A stretch of 64,000 nucleotides of DNA, taken from NCBI GenBank assembly GCA_021811185.1, contig JAJZPL010000009.1, forward strand, positions 36,481 through 100,480, read 5' to 3'. The translations under genes and the position numbers were made by a program. Source of the DNA: a bacterium. Its GTDB lineage: Bacteria; Elusimicrobiota; Elusimicrobia; Elusimicrobiales; UBA9959. The notes below the pieces were generated by a model, which was not told the DNA's origin, did not search any database, and was given only the letters and a program-made list of their open reading frames with translations. This document shows positions 52,571-60,998 of the stretch, one piece after another; position 1 is the first letter of the stretch, and each line of letters begins with the position of its first letter.

Positions 52571-53626
52571 TTACCTGCCGCCGGCGGCGGATAGGGCCAG
52601 GTCGGCGCGGTACTGGGCCACCGAACGGCGGGAAAGGTCAACGCCGTGCCGCGCTTTTAGTTCCCCGCGCAGTTTCTCGTCGCTCAGCGCGGGGTTCTCC
52701 ACGGCCAGCGCGTAAAGCCGCTCCAGGTTCACTTCTTTGGAACTCGGCAGCAGCACGGTCATGGGGGCTTCCATCCCCCAGGGCATCTGGATGGATTTAT
52801 TGGAGACCAGCCGGTTCAGCACGCTGGTATGCACTTCCAGGTTCTTGGCCAGCGTCTTCTGCGAGAGCGGGCGGCGGCGGCCAGGCTCGCCGGTGGCGAG
52901 GTAGTCGGCCTGCACGCTGATCAGGATTTCCAGCGCGCGGTACAGCGTGGTCTTGCGCTTGTCGGCGAACTCCAGGCGCTTGATCACCTTCTCGATGCCG
53001 GTCTTCTCGGAGTCCGGCAGACCGCGCAGCAGCTCCGCCAGCTTGTCGCCGTCCACCTTGTAGCGGCCTTTCCAGATCTCGCGGTGGAAGAAGGCCAGCA
53101 CCGGCGCGCCTTCGACCATCTCGATGCCGGCCACAGCGCTGAAAACTTTCGCCGCCGGGGCGGGGGCCGCCCCTTCGAACTCGGCCTGGATGAAAGCCCG
53201 GTTCACAAAATCGCGCAGGCGTTCCGCGTCCTGCACCGTAATGTCGCATTCCTCCGCCCGCTCCACGTCGCTCATTACGGCGTCTTTAAGGAAGCAGGCC
53301 TCGAACTTCTCCTGGCCTATGCCCTGTATCATACCCACCAGGTCGCCTTTGCCGTCCGCCAGTTCCGGCAGGTCCCCGCCCGAAAGTTTAAGCCCGTAGC
53401 CGGCGTACTTGCGCGCGGCGTAACGGGCCGAAGGGAATTCCGCCAGGTTCATGGCGCCGGAGCTCTTAAGCAGCTGGAAGAACCGGTTCCCCTCCACCGC
53501 GGCCAGTTCCTTCTCGAACTCCTCTTCGGACATGGCCGCCATATGCGCCAGCTTCAGCGCGCCCCTCAGCGCGGCCGAGGTTTTTGTGCCTGTGGACAGT
53601 ATCAGTTTGTGACCGGTAAATTTCAT
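52571..53626 (-). CDS. Short, divergent sigma-54 (RpoN-like) factor
   Basis: The protein is 351 residues from ATG 53626 with AAGGGA in front; typical RpoN is 430-500. RRRPLSQKTLAKNLEVHTSVLNRLVSNKSI aligns with the RpoN DNA-binding helix-turn-helix (usually 'HESTVSR'). LDLSRRSVAQYRADL-like ending SRRSVAQYRADL matches the RpoN box (ARRTVAKYRE). The middle (TGIEKVIKRLEFADKRKTTLYRALEIL) fits the core-binding region. The Gln-rich region I is replaced by a different N-terminus. Its own promoter carries a -24/-12 site, so it is probably autoregulated with the divergent AAA+ activator. Confidence 0.8.
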   Translation of the reverse strand: MKFTGHKLILSTGTKTSAALRGALKLAHMAAMSEEEFEKELAAVEGNRFFQLLKSSGAMNLAEFPSARYAARKYAGYGLKLSGGDLPELADGKGDLVGMIQGIGQEKFEACFLKDAVMSDVERAEECDITVQDAERLRDFVNRAFIQAEFEGAAPAPAAKVFSAVAGIEMVEGAPVLAFFHREIWKGRYKVDGDKLAELLRGLPDSEKTGIEKVIKRLEFADKRKTTLYRALEILISVQADYLATGEPGRRRPLSQKTLAKNLEVHTSVLNRLVSNKSIQMPWGMEAPMTVLLPSSKEVNLERLYALAVENPALSDEKLRGELKARHGVDLSRRSVAQYRADLALSAAGGR

Positions 53627-53674
53627 ATGGATTCCCTTTGACCGCCCGGTTATTATAACCATTACTAACAATAA

Positions 53675-53693
53675 AGAGCAATTTTAATGCCAA
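53675..53693 (-). promoter_or_regulatory. -24/-12 (sigma-54) promoter, site A, of the sigma-54-like gene
   Basis: Minus-strand TTGGCATTAAAATTGCTCT has GG at 53691-53690 and GC at 53679-53678 with exactly ten bases between, as sigma-54 promoters require. Transcription would start near 53666, 40 bp before the ATG. Sites B and C share the words TGGCAT and TGCTCT. Confidence 0.8.
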
Positions 53694-53743
53694 TAATCCG
53701 CGCCGGCCCCTCTTCCATATGCGGCACTGCGGCCCCTATTTTC

Positions 53744-53749
53744 TGTATA
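53744..53749 (+). promoter_or_regulatory. -10 box TATAAT of the AAA+ regulator gene
   Basis: TATAAT lies 60 bp before the ATG at 53810. No good -35 is seen. The palindrome at 53771-53803 falls in the resulting 5' leader. Confidence 0.5.
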
Positions 53750-53770
53750 ATTGGGGCAGGGGACAAATCA

Positions 53771-53803
53771 TTTCATTTGAAAATATTCTTCTCGCCCGAA
53801 AAG
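53771..53803. promoter_or_regulatory. Putative enhancer (UAS) for site A
   Basis: TTTCATTTGAAAATATT followed by TTCTCGCCCGAAA. The 12-bp palindrome TTTCATTTGAAA and the weaker repeat 20 bp further on align with the pair at 61085-61117. It is centred about 85-110 bp upstream of the -24 of site A, the usual distance for an enhancer-binding protein. Confidence 0.6.
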
Positions 53804-53809
53804 GAACCC

Positions 53810-55150
53810 ATGGAAAAGCTCAATATCCTGGTGCTCGAAGACGACAAGCTGGCGCAGAAAGTGATGGCGTCGCATCTTTCCGCCCATAACGTGGACATAG
53901 CCGGCGATCTCAAGACCGCGCTCAAGAAAATAGAGACGGGAAAATACGACATCGGTTTTTTCGACCTGATGCTGGGCCCGGACGACGACTACTCCGGCCT
54001 CAAGGCCATCCAGCCGGCCGTGGCCAAGGGCATCCACGCCGTGGTAGTCTCCAGCTCGGACTCGGACGCGACCATAGACCGCGCCTACGAGCTGGGCGCG
54101 GCGGACTTCTACGCCAAGGGCAACGAAGAGTCGAACGTCGGGGATATCCTGCGCAAGTTCGTCCAGAACCGCAAGGCCGCCGGCGCCGCCGACATTTTCA
54201 CCTCGGCCTTCATCACCGAGGACGCCGAAACCCGCGCCGCCGCGACGGAGGCGCTAAAGTACGCGCCCACCGAGCTGCCTATCCTGATCCTGGGCCCGTC
54301 GGGCACGGGCAAAACCTCGCTGGCCAAGGTACTGCACGAGCATTCCGGCCGCGAGGGCGCTTTCGTCTCCATCAACTGCTCGGCGTACACCGAGGACCTG
54401 CTGGAGGCCGAGCTGTTCGGCTACAAGAAAGGCGCTTTCACCGGCGCCGGCGACCACCGCAAGGGCCGCCTGCTGGAGGCGCATAAAGGCACGCTGTTCC
54501 TGGACGAGATCGGCACCATGAGCCTGAACATGCAGATGAAGCTGCTGAAATCCATAGAGGAGCGCTCGTTCTACCCGCTGGGCTCGGAGAAGCCCGAGCA
54601 TTCCGAGTTCCGCATCATCAGCGCCACGCTGGAAGACCCGCAGGCGCTGATAGCCCAGGGCAAGATGCGCTTCGACCTGTTCCAGCGCGTGCACGGCTTC
54701 ACCATCAAGCTCAAGCCGCTCTCGCACCGCAAGGCGGACATCTTCCCGCTGATCCAGCATTTCACCAAGGGCGGCAAGCGCCTCTCGTTCACGGCCGAGG
54801 CCAGGGAATTCATGGAGAATTACGCCTGGCCCGGCAACGTGCGCGAGCTCAAGAAGTTCGTGGACCTGCTCTCCAGCGGCGCCGGCGGCCGCGTGGACGC
54901 CGAAGCGGTGAAGAAGCACCTGAAAGGGCAGGAAAGCCCGCGCGCCGAGGCCGGCGACGGGAACATTTACGCGTACGCCCTGCAGCACGGCCTGGAAGCC
55001 GCGCTGGACAGGACCGCCGCAGAGATCATCATGCGCAACCTGGCGGAGAACAAAGGCAAGAAGACCAAGACCATGGCGGACCTGAAAATTTCCACCAGGC
55101 TGCTTTACGCCACGCTCAAGAAGAGCGGGTTCGAGATGGAGGAAAAATGA
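53810..55150 (+). CDS. Sigma-54-dependent response regulator (REC-AAA+-Fis type)
   Basis: The protein is 446 residues from ATG 53810 with AAGGAA. The receiver (1-120) has LVLEDDKLA and phosphoacceptor D52 (GFFDLML). The AAA+ domain has Walker [11 protein letters not shown] (161-170), the sigma-54 contact loop GAFTGA (208-213), Walker [10 protein letters not shown] and the arginine-finger region [14 protein letters not shown]-terminal Fis-like helix-turn-helix ([20 protein letters not shown]) binds DNA. It remodels the sigma-54 closed complex. The gene is divergent from the sigma-54-like gene and overlaps the small histidine-helix gene. Confidence 0.93.
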   Translation: MEKLNILVLEDDKLAQKVMASHLSAHNVDIAGDLKTALKKIETGKYDIGFFDLMLGPDDDYSGLKAIQPAVAKGIHAVVVSSSDSDATIDRAYELGAADFYAKGNEESNVGDILRKFVQNRKAAGAADIFTSAFITEDAETRAAATEALKYAPTELPILILGPSGTGKTSLAKVLHEHSGREGAFVSINCSAYTEDLLEAELFGYKKGAFTGAGDHRKGRLLEAHKGTLFLDEIGTMSLNMQMKLLKSIEERSFYPLGSEKPEHSEFRIISATLEDPQALIAQGKMRFDLFQRVHGFTIKLKPLSHRKADIFPLIQHFTKGGKRLSFTAEAREFMENYAWPGNVRELKKFVDLLSSGAGGRVDAEAVKKHLKGQESPRAEAGDGNIYAYALQHGLEAALDRTAAEIIMRNLAENKGKKTKTMADLKISTRLLYATLKKSGFEMEEK

Positions 55151-55329
55151 CCGCTCCCGACGCTACCAAGCTCCTGCACGACCTTAAATCCAAATGCGCC
55201 AGCCTCAAGAGCGCGGCCGAGCTTTACAAGGACTGCTCCCCCGCCGAGAAAAAAGAAATGCTGGCCCTGATGACCGCCGCGGCGGACGAGATAGCCGGCA
55301 CGGTTTCCGCGCTCGCCAAGGCTTCTTAA
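55147..55329 (+). CDS. 60-residue protein resembling a histidine-kinase dimerisation helix
   Basis: The protein is 60 residues; its start overlaps the regulator stop (ATGA). LLHDLKSKCASLKSAAELYK resembles the H-box helix of kinases ('HDLKNPLTSIKG'), with His11 followed by Asp. A second helix (MLALMTAAADEIAGTVSALA) would complete a two-helix hairpin dimer. There is no ATPase domain. It could pass phosphate to or from the regulator's receiver, or act as a phosphatase or inhibitor, as Spo0B-like proteins do. The function is inferred only from resemblance and coupling. Confidence 0.65.
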   Translation: MTAPDATKLLHDLKSKCASLKSAAELYKDCSPAEKKEMLALMTAAADEIAGTVSALAKAS

Positions 55330-55397
55330 CCATCAGCCGCGCCCGGGAAACCCCTGCCGCGCCGACTTACCCCCCGTTAAACCGCTTAGAAATTTTG

Positions 55398-55439
55398 GAG
55401 CGGGCCGCCCTACCCCTGCTTAACTGGTACAGCCCGCTC
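55398..55439 (-). ncRNA. Possible sigma-54-driven antisense or small RNA
   Basis: Downstream of site C on the minus strand, GAGCGGGC (55439-55432) pairs with GCCCGCTC (55405-55398). The following bases CAAAATTT are not a convincing terminator. No supported reading frame lies within it. Without termination the transcript would run antisense to the 60-residue gene and the AAA+ regulator. Confidence 0.4.
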
Positions 55440-55450
55440 ACGCACGCTAT

Positions 55451-55469
55451 AGAGCATTTTTTATGCCAA
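55451..55469 (-). promoter_or_regulatory. -24/-12 (sigma-54) promoter, site C, after the exporter gene
   Basis: Minus-strand TTGGCATAAAAAATGCTCT has GG at 55467-55466 and GC at 55455-55454 with ten bases between. It differs from site B mainly in ATGC for TTGC. It lies 40 bp beyond the exporter stop and points away from it, toward the plus-strand regulator genes. I see no copy of the enhancer palindrome upstream. Confidence 0.65.
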
Positions 55470-55508
55470 TCCCGGCAAGGCGCGCCTGGGTCTTGATGGT
55501 AAACGGCG

Positions 55509-57056
55509 TTAAGACAGCGCCACTAAGTGGTCGAACTGCGAGTGGAACTCTTCGTCCCCATGCATGATAACGATAAGCGCGCTGTTTTTAGAGCGCTCAA
55601 AAATATGCCGCATGATCCCGCTCTTACTCTCCGCGTCCACATTCGCGAGCGGTTCGTCGAATAAGTACAACCCGGCCTTCTTCATAAGCCCCATCACCAC
55701 CTCAACCTTCTTCTTTTGCCCGGCAGAAAGCTCCTCGGGATTCTTTTCAAGACTTGCTGCCAGGGAGAAATCCTCCACCAATCTGTGCAGATAAACCTTT
55801 TGCTCCTGGTCCAGCCCGTCATACCCGACATTGTCCTTAACTGAACCGGGAACGAAAGTATGCGGCGCTATGCAGGCGCTGGTCTGCGCTATCCCGAACG
55901 TTTCCGCCCTCCCGTTTTGCGGCGACAGAAAGCCGGACAGGATATTGGCGACCGTGGATTTGCCGGAACCGTTCTTGCCGCTAAGCAGCAGTTTCTCGCC
56001 TTTTGACACCCGGAAACTAAGGTCCGAGAACACTTTTTTATCGCCATAGCTGAACCCGACGCCCTCAAGCTTTATAGCGCCGTCAACCGCAAGGGCAGCG
56101 GCGTCCGCTCCGGCTTCGGCGCCGAACTCGGTCAACCTCTGCAATGCGATCGAATTTTTCGACAGCTCCGGTATTTTCTGCACAAGCGTCCTCATATTCC
56201 CCACTGCCAGCCAGAAAGCGTTCATAAAAGCCATGAACCCGCCGAAGCTCATCTCGCCTTTCAGGATCGCGTAACCGCAGGCCATCATTACCAGCATTTC
56301 CCCGTAGGACATGAAAATAGTGGCGAACGTGTTGTGTTTCGCGCTGTTTTTTATGCGCCCGCTGAGGCTCGCTATATATTTATCGAACCTCCCGTTTATT
56401 TGCGCCAGCGCGGCGGCCTGCAGCCCGAAAATATTCACGGTACGGTACGATTCCGCGGCGACATTAAGCACTCCGCGCAATTCACCTTCGCCTTCTTTCT
56501 CATCCCTGGAGTGCTTTTTTATTTCCGACCGGTACCTGTTGGAAATTATTATCAAGAATGGCACTGTCAACGCCAGGGCAAGCGTAGCCTTCAAGGAGAG
56601 GAAGATAATTACGCCTAACGCCACCGCGAACGAAACAGCGGCGGAACATACCGAGAAGGAAAGATCTATTGCCGCCGAGGATGCCGACAAAGGTTCGTCG
56701 TAAATCCTGGAAGTGTAATACCCCGTGGTATTTTTCACCACCTGGATGTAAGGCAGCCGGTAATAACTGCCAAGCATGCTGCCGATCAGGCGTTTAAGCA
56801 CCTTATTCTTCAGGCCTTGAACGAACAGCGCGTTCCACAGGGAGAAAAGCCTGAACGCCGTAGCCAGGATCATGAAGGCGACAGTTACGCCCATGAAGAG
56901 CCGGAAATCTTTTTTTATAACCCCCTCGTCAAAGATATATTTCAGCAGGAGCGGGTTAAGCAAAGTCATGACCGCGTCCATGCAGATAGCGCTCGCCAGT
57001 GCCAGCGCGAACGGTTTTGTATATGGCCGGACAATACGCCGCAAATTTTTCAGCAT
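55509..57056 (-). CDS. ABC exporter (fused membrane and ATPase domains) of the lanthipeptide cluster
   Basis: The protein is 515 residues from ATG 57056, 11 bp after the synthetase gene, with AAGGAAAA. An N-terminal half of six helices (type IV exporter fold) is followed by an ATPase with Walker A LLSGKNGSGKSTVANIL, signature EELSAGQKKKVEVVMGL (LSAGQ) and Walker B AGLYLFDEPLANVDAES. No C39 peptidase domain precedes it, so leader removal must be done elsewhere. As a half-transporter it would act as a dimer. It probably exports the modified peptide. Confidence 0.9.
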   Translation of the reverse strand: MLKNLRRIVRPYTKPFALALASAICMDAVMTLLNPLLLKYIFDEGVIKKDFRLFMGVTVAFMILATAFRLFSLWNALFVQGLKNKVLKRLIGSMLGSYYRLPYIQVVKNTTGYYTSRIYDEPLSASSAAIDLSFSVCSAAVSFAVALGVIIFLSLKATLALALTVPFLIIISNRYRSEIKKHSRDEKEGEGELRGVLNVAAESYRTVNIFGLQAAALAQINGRFDKYIASLSGRIKNSAKHNTFATIFMSYGEMLVMMACGYAILKGEMSFGGFMAFMNAFWLAVGNMRTLVQKIPELSKNSIALQRLTEFGAEAGADAAALAVDGAIKLEGVGFSYGDKKVFSDLSFRVSKGEKLLLSGKNGSGKSTVANILSGFLSPQNGRAETFGIAQTSACIAPHTFVPGSVKDNVGYDGLDQEQKVYLHRLVEDFSLAASLEKNPEELSAGQKKKVEVVMGLMKKAGLYLFDEPLANVDAESKSGIMRHIFERSKNSALIVIMHGDEEFHSQFDHLVALS

Positions 57057-57067
57057 AGAAGTTTTCC

Positions 57068-59731
57068 TTAGAACAATTCGTCCAGCATGAAATCCGCGGC
57101 TCCGCCGGACTCCAGCCGGTGGAAGAACGACGCTATCCCCGCTGAACCGGAGGCGTAGTCGCAACTGAGGCGCAGAAGCCCGTTGCCGGGGAAAGCCAGC
57201 CCTCTTTCAACTTTGACTCCGAATTTTTCTATCCCCGCCGCCACTTTGCGCGCGGCCTCGATATACTTCTTTTCCCCGGTGAACCTGTACGCGTCCAGCA
57301 GGAACTCGCCTATCCCCGCCAAGCCGTTGCTCCTGCCCGGGTAAACCGTATAGATCCTGTCGCAGGCTATGTAGATCTTTTCCACCAGGTCCGAATATTC
57401 TTTTTTTCCGGTCAGTTTCCAAAGCCTGAGACAGGCCATGCCGATACCGGCGCTGCCGGATTCCAGGTAGAAATAGATGGGACCGTCCGGGGAGGTGTTT
57501 GCCGGCCAGGCCAGGCCGCCGTCCGGAGTGGAAAACTCATGTTTCAGATCGAACCGGAGCGCTTTTTCCGCCGCCTCCCCGAACTCCGCGCTGCCCGCCG
57601 CCTTGCTTAGGCAGGCAAGGAACACGGAAATACCGGAAGCCCCGAAAGCGAAACCTACGGGGGTGGATTTGCCGGATATCTTCCAGCACATCCCTCCGTT
57701 TTCAGCCGAGGCCGAGGCGATAATTTTTTTACCCGCTTCAACGGCCATATTAAGATATTTTGCATCCCCCGACTCCAGCCAGAAACGCAGGTTGGTCATT
57801 CCCCAGCCGGCGGTACCGTTATACATGTCGGGAGCGGAGTAAAGCAGGGGGTGTCCGGTAGTTTTTTCCAACACTTCAGCCGCTTCCTTTTTTAAACCGA
57901 GATCAAGCAGCGCCCACGCTATACCGCTCATGCCCACATGCAGACCTGGGGGATAATTTTCAGCCTGTATATCTTTATTTAAAACCCAGTCCAGCATTTG
58001 CCTGGAGATCTTTTCCGGCGCCGCGTTTTTAAGGCCTTTTAAAACCCCGGCGGCGCCATACGCCATACTAAGCGGATTAGTCTCGAACACCTCGGGCAAG
58101 GCCGGCCAAAGCCTGTCTTTCCGGGAATAATCCGCTACCGACTCCAGATGGGAGACTATCTGCGCGGCAAGCCCGCCGTAATAGCCGGCCCCTTTGGGCT
58201 CCACCCTCAGCGGCATGATCTCCCGCCCTTCACGCATAGCCTTTACAGCCGTTTCAAGCGTGCGCACCGCTTCGGCCGGCTTTATCCTTGCCGCCGGATC
58301 CGGATGCATAAGGCCTAAAATAACGGGACGGAGTTCAGGCGGAAATCCAAATTCGGTAACCAGGCAGTCCAGCCATTTTCCGGATATCCCCGGATTAAGT
58401 CCGGCCATCTGGTTTACCCGGACCAGGGCATAAAGCATGTTCGCCCCGAAAGCGTAATAGTCGTCCTCGAACGACAGTTCCTTGCCGCGGGGCCTGGCCG
58501 GGTCGGAAAAACCGGGCGTAAAGAACCAGGCCGGGCTCGCGGCCCCGCTTTCCCGCGCGCCCTCGAAGTCGATGATCTTGACATCCAGCGAGTCGGGGTT
58601 CAGCATCACGTTATTAGCGGAGAAATCACCGAAGATTATCCCGCGCCCGTGCAATTTTTCGATTATGCCGGCGAGTTTTCTGAAAATATCGATATACTTC
58701 AGGAAAAATTCCCTGGCTTCGGTATAGGTAAACCTGGCGTGGAGCACTATATCGTTCCTGACCGCCCATTTATCCAGCGAGATATATTTATCCAGATATT
58801 CCTGGACCAGGAAAGTGTGCTCCCATTCGCGGAAAAACTCCACGGGGCCGGGCGCGATACCGAGATCCTTTATTTTTTCCAAAACCCGGTGTTCCTTGCC
58901 GAGAAGGCTGACCATATCATGCTCCGGCGCGGACTCATTTATCCAGGGGCGCGCCTCTTTAACTACCACTTTTTGGCCGCTCTGCCCGTCAACGGCAAGA
59001 TAAACGCCGCCTGAATTAGAAAAACCAAGGGAGCTCTCCACCTTGTACCGCCCATTGTTTAAACCTTTCCCTCCGCTTTTTTCGGATTTGAAAAGATCCT
59101 CCACCCATGCGGGCAGGCTGAAATACGGGTGCCTGACATCCGGGACCTTTTCTCCGGAAGGTGAAACCAGCACCGGCGTTTTCTGGCCGTCCGTTTCAAG
59201 CACGGTGTTCAGTTTAATACCGCCATAGCGGTAGTACACGACTTTATATTCTTTGTACCTTTTGTCCGACAATATATACGGGCCGCTGAACTCGGAGGTA
59301 GCTTTCCCCAAAGCCTCCAGCAGCTCCAGGAACTCCTTGTTGTCCGCGGGGTAGACGGTTATAAATTTACCGGCTCCGCCTCTTCCCCATGACTTGGAGT
59401 TAGTCATAGTGAGAACGGTCTTATCCAGCAGGAATTTAAAGGATACGCCGCGCGGCACAAGCACATCCGCTGCTCGCTTCAATATCTCTTCGGCGTCTTT
59501 GCGCCGGGCCGACAGGTGTATCTTCCAGCCCTGCAACTGGAGCCTTGCCGCGTCAGGTTTGCAGTGAAGCCAGACCCCCTTCCGGATTACGTTCCAGCCG
59601 CTGCCCAGCCTGGCTTCGGTCGGCGCGTGAAAGTCCGCTTTGGAGTACGGGTAACGGTCCATGGACTCATAATAGCGAGGGTCCGCCGCGATGTAAGATT
59701 GAAACGCGCGATTGTCTTTTTTCATATTCAT
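57068..59731 (-). CDS. lanKC: Class III lanthionine synthetase (LanKC)
   Basis: The protein is 887 residues. The N-terminal lyase region (1-210) is followed by a Ser/Thr kinase-like domain (about 225-500): Lys258 in VVVKEARPW, catalytic loop IIFGDFSANNVML (D369, N374) and IIDFEGAR (D388). The C-terminal cyclase-like domain (about 510-887) has the repeating LanC helices GSAGIGMACLRLW, GLAGIGEFLLDAY and GSAGIASFFHRL. The Cys-Cys-His zinc ligands of LanC and LanL are not visible, which places it in class III. It phosphorylates, eliminates and cyclises Ser/Cys in the precursors. ATG 59725 is an alternative start. Confidence 0.9.
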   Translation of the reverse strand: MNMKKDNRAFQSYIAADPRYYESMDRYPYSKADFHAPTEARLGSGWNVIRKGVWLHCKPDAARLQLQGWKIHLSARRKDAEEILKRAADVLVPRGVSFKFLLDKTVLTMTNSKSWGRGGAGKFITVYPADNKEFLELLEALGKATSEFSGPYILSDKRYKEYKVVYYRYGGIKLNTVLETDGQKTPVLVSPSGEKVPDVRHPYFSLPAWVEDLFKSEKSGGKGLNNGRYKVESSLGFSNSGGVYLAVDGQSGQKVVVKEARPWINESAPEHDMVSLLGKEHRVLEKIKDLGIAPGPVEFFREWEHTFLVQEYLDKYISLDKWAVRNDIVLHARFTYTEAREFFLKYIDIFRKLAGIIEKLHGRGIIFGDFSANNVMLNPDSLDVKIIDFEGARESGAASPAWFFTPGFSDPARPRGKELSFEDDYYAFGANMLYALVRVNQMAGLNPGISGKWLDCLVTEFGFPPELRPVILGLMHPDPAARIKPAEAVRTLETAVKAMREGREIMPLRVEPKGAGYYGGLAAQIVSHLESVADYSRKDRLWPALPEVFETNPLSMAYGAAGVLKGLKNAAPEKISRQMLDWVLNKDIQAENYPPGLHVGMSGIAWALLDLGLKKEAAEVLEKTTGHPLLYSAPDMYNGTAGWGMTNLRFWLESGDAKYLNMAVEAGKKIIASASAENGGMCWKISGKSTPVGFAFGASGISVFLACLSKAAGSAEFGEAAEKALRFDLKHEFSTPDGGLAWPANTSPDGPIYFYLESGSAGIGMACLRLWKLTGKKEYSDLVEKIYIACDRIYTVYPGRSNGLAGIGEFLLDAYRFTGEKKYIEAARKVAAGIEKFGVKVERGLAFPGNGLLRLSCDYASGSAGIASFFHRLESGGAADFMLDELF

Positions 59732-59799
59732 CCCGCACTGCCCACGCCGGACCGCAGCTGCCGGGCCCCGGCAAACCCGGGGCCGGAAGGCCGAAGGAG

Positions 59800-60591
59800 T
59801 TATTTGGCTTTCGCCGCCTTCACCACATTTACGTCCCCGCCGTACATCGTGACCGACACAAGCGTGCCGTCCGTCCCCGAGAAGTCATTGCGGATCTTGC
59901 CCTTCTCCTTAGTCCTCAACTCCGTCTTAATTTTGGCGTCGGGAGGGAAAGTGAACGTAGCTGTGCCGCCATCCGATTTGACCCTGATCTCCGAAGAGGG
60001 CGTAGTCGCCCAGGCGAGGTCCAGCCCGCCGCAATCCCGCTCCACGGACGCGCCGCTCGTAAGCCCCGTCAGTTTGATCTTGCCGGCGATGCCGGAGATA
60101 GTCAACTTGGAGGGGTTTATATCGCCGCTCATGTTCCCGGCGGTCATATCCAGCGTTAAAGGCCCCGACAGACCGGCAAGGGTCCCGTCCCCGGCGATCT
60201 TTGAAATGGAGACCGGGCCGGAGATCCCGCTGACATCCAGATTGCCGGCGGCCATCGAAACCTCCAGCGCCAGCCTGGACGGCACTTTTATCAGGCAGTT
60301 TGAAATCACGCCGTCATGGTCGTTGCTCCTTTCGATCTTGAGCGTCCGCCCCGAGACCTTCGAAGTCACCTCGCAGACTCCCGCGGCTTCCAGGGGCGAA
60401 ACTTCCACGGCGCCGCCCGTTCCGCCCTCTATGCGTATATGCCCGGCACCGGAACCGAAATACACGCCCGAAAGATCGCCGGCGGGGAAGGTTCCGCCGT
60501 TGGTCACCTTCCCGTTCACCGATACCGAAACGATCAGCGCCAGCATTCCCGCCGCCAGAACTCCTCCCGCGATTTTATATTTGATTTTCAT
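59800..60591 (-). CDS. DUF4097-type secreted beta-repeat protein in the lanthipeptide cluster
   Basis: The protein is 263 residues from ATG with AAAGGAAA. An N-terminal hydrophobic anchor (GGVLAAGMLALIVSVSV) is followed by repeating beta segments such as LEVSMAAGNLDVSGISGPVSI and TLDMTAGNMSGDINPSKLTI. This is the right-handed solenoid style of DUF4097/adhesin-like proteins. It is located between the precursors (128-bp gap) and the synthetase (68-bp gap). Its role in the pathway, possibly self-protection or display, is unknown. Confidence 0.75.
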   Translation of the reverse strand: MKIKYKIAGGVLAAGMLALIVSVSVNGKVTNGGTFPAGDLSGVYFGSGAGHIRIEGGTGGAVEVSPLEAAGVCEVTSKVSGRTLKIERSNDHDGVISNCLIKVPSRLALEVSMAAGNLDVSGISGPVSISKIAGDGTLAGLSGPLTLDMTAGNMSGDINPSKLTISGIAGKIKLTGLTSGASVERDCGGLDLAWATTPSSEIRVKSDGGTATFTFPPDAKIKTELRTKEKGKIRNDFSGTDGTLVSVTMYGGDVNVVKAAKAK

Positions 60592-60719
60592 ATCATTTCC
60601 TTTGATCTTGCCCGTTCCCCGTTAAGTCCAAGCCGTCCCCGTCCGCCGCGCCGCGATCACCTGAGTATCGCCGCGGATAACTTTCCCGCATGAGCCGGGA
60701 ATCATCTTATTTTAGTTTT

Positions 60720-60827
60720 TTAATTCCCGTTAGTGTTGTTGCAGTCGTTGCTGATCGTGCTCCAGTCCTTGTTGACGGCCTCTTCCTGCGCGGTTTCCAC
60801 TTTCTGAAGGTCGAGTATAGCGTTCAT
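60720..60827 (-). CDS. Class III lanthipeptide precursor, copy 1
   Basis: The peptide is 35 residues from ATG 60827 with AAAGGAG in front, 11 bp after copy 2. The leader MNAILDLQKVETAQEE has the class III motif ILDLQ near the N-terminus. The core region DWSTISNDCNNTNGN contains S23, S26 and C29 (Ser-x2-Ser-x2-Cys), the arrangement that LanKC enzymes turn into labionin or lanthionine. The encoded peptide differs from copy 2 only at residue 3 (Ala for Asn). The leader cleavage point is unknown. Confidence 0.85.
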   Translation of the reverse strand: MNAILDLQKVETAQEEAVNKDWSTISNDCNNTNGN

Positions 60828-60838
60828 GTTATTCTCCT

Positions 60839-60946
60839 TTAATTCCCGTTAGTGTTGTTGCAGTCGTTGCTGATCGTGCTCCAGTCCTTGTTGACGGCCT
60901 CTTCCTGCGCGGTTTCCACTTTCTGAAGGTCGAGTATGTTGTTCAT
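60839..60946 (-). CDS. Class III lanthipeptide precursor, copy 2
   Basis: The peptide is 35 residues from ATG 60946 with GGGAGGCAAA. The leader MNNILDLQKVETAQEE is followed by the same core as copy 1. It is the first gene after the -24/-12 promoter at 60980-60998; the predicted leader is about 25 bases. The two copies lie 119 bp apart as a tandem duplication with three base differences inside the 108-bp frame. A longer frame upstream lacks a ribosome site and would spoil the N-terminal ILDLQ spacing. Confidence 0.87.
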   Translation of the reverse strand: MNNILDLQKVETAQEEAVNKDWSTISNDCNNTNGN

Positions 60947-60979
60947 TTTGCCTCCCTGGATTTTGCTTACACCCGCTAC

Positions 60980-60998
60980 AGAGCAATTTTTATGCCAG
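60980..60998 (-). promoter_or_regulatory. -24/-12 (sigma-54) promoter, site B, of the precursor genes
   Basis: Minus-strand CTGGCATAAAAATTGCTCT has GG at 60996-60995 and GC at 60984-60983 with ten bases between, close to the consensus TGGCAC-N5-TTGCT. Transcription would start near 60971. Confidence 0.85.
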
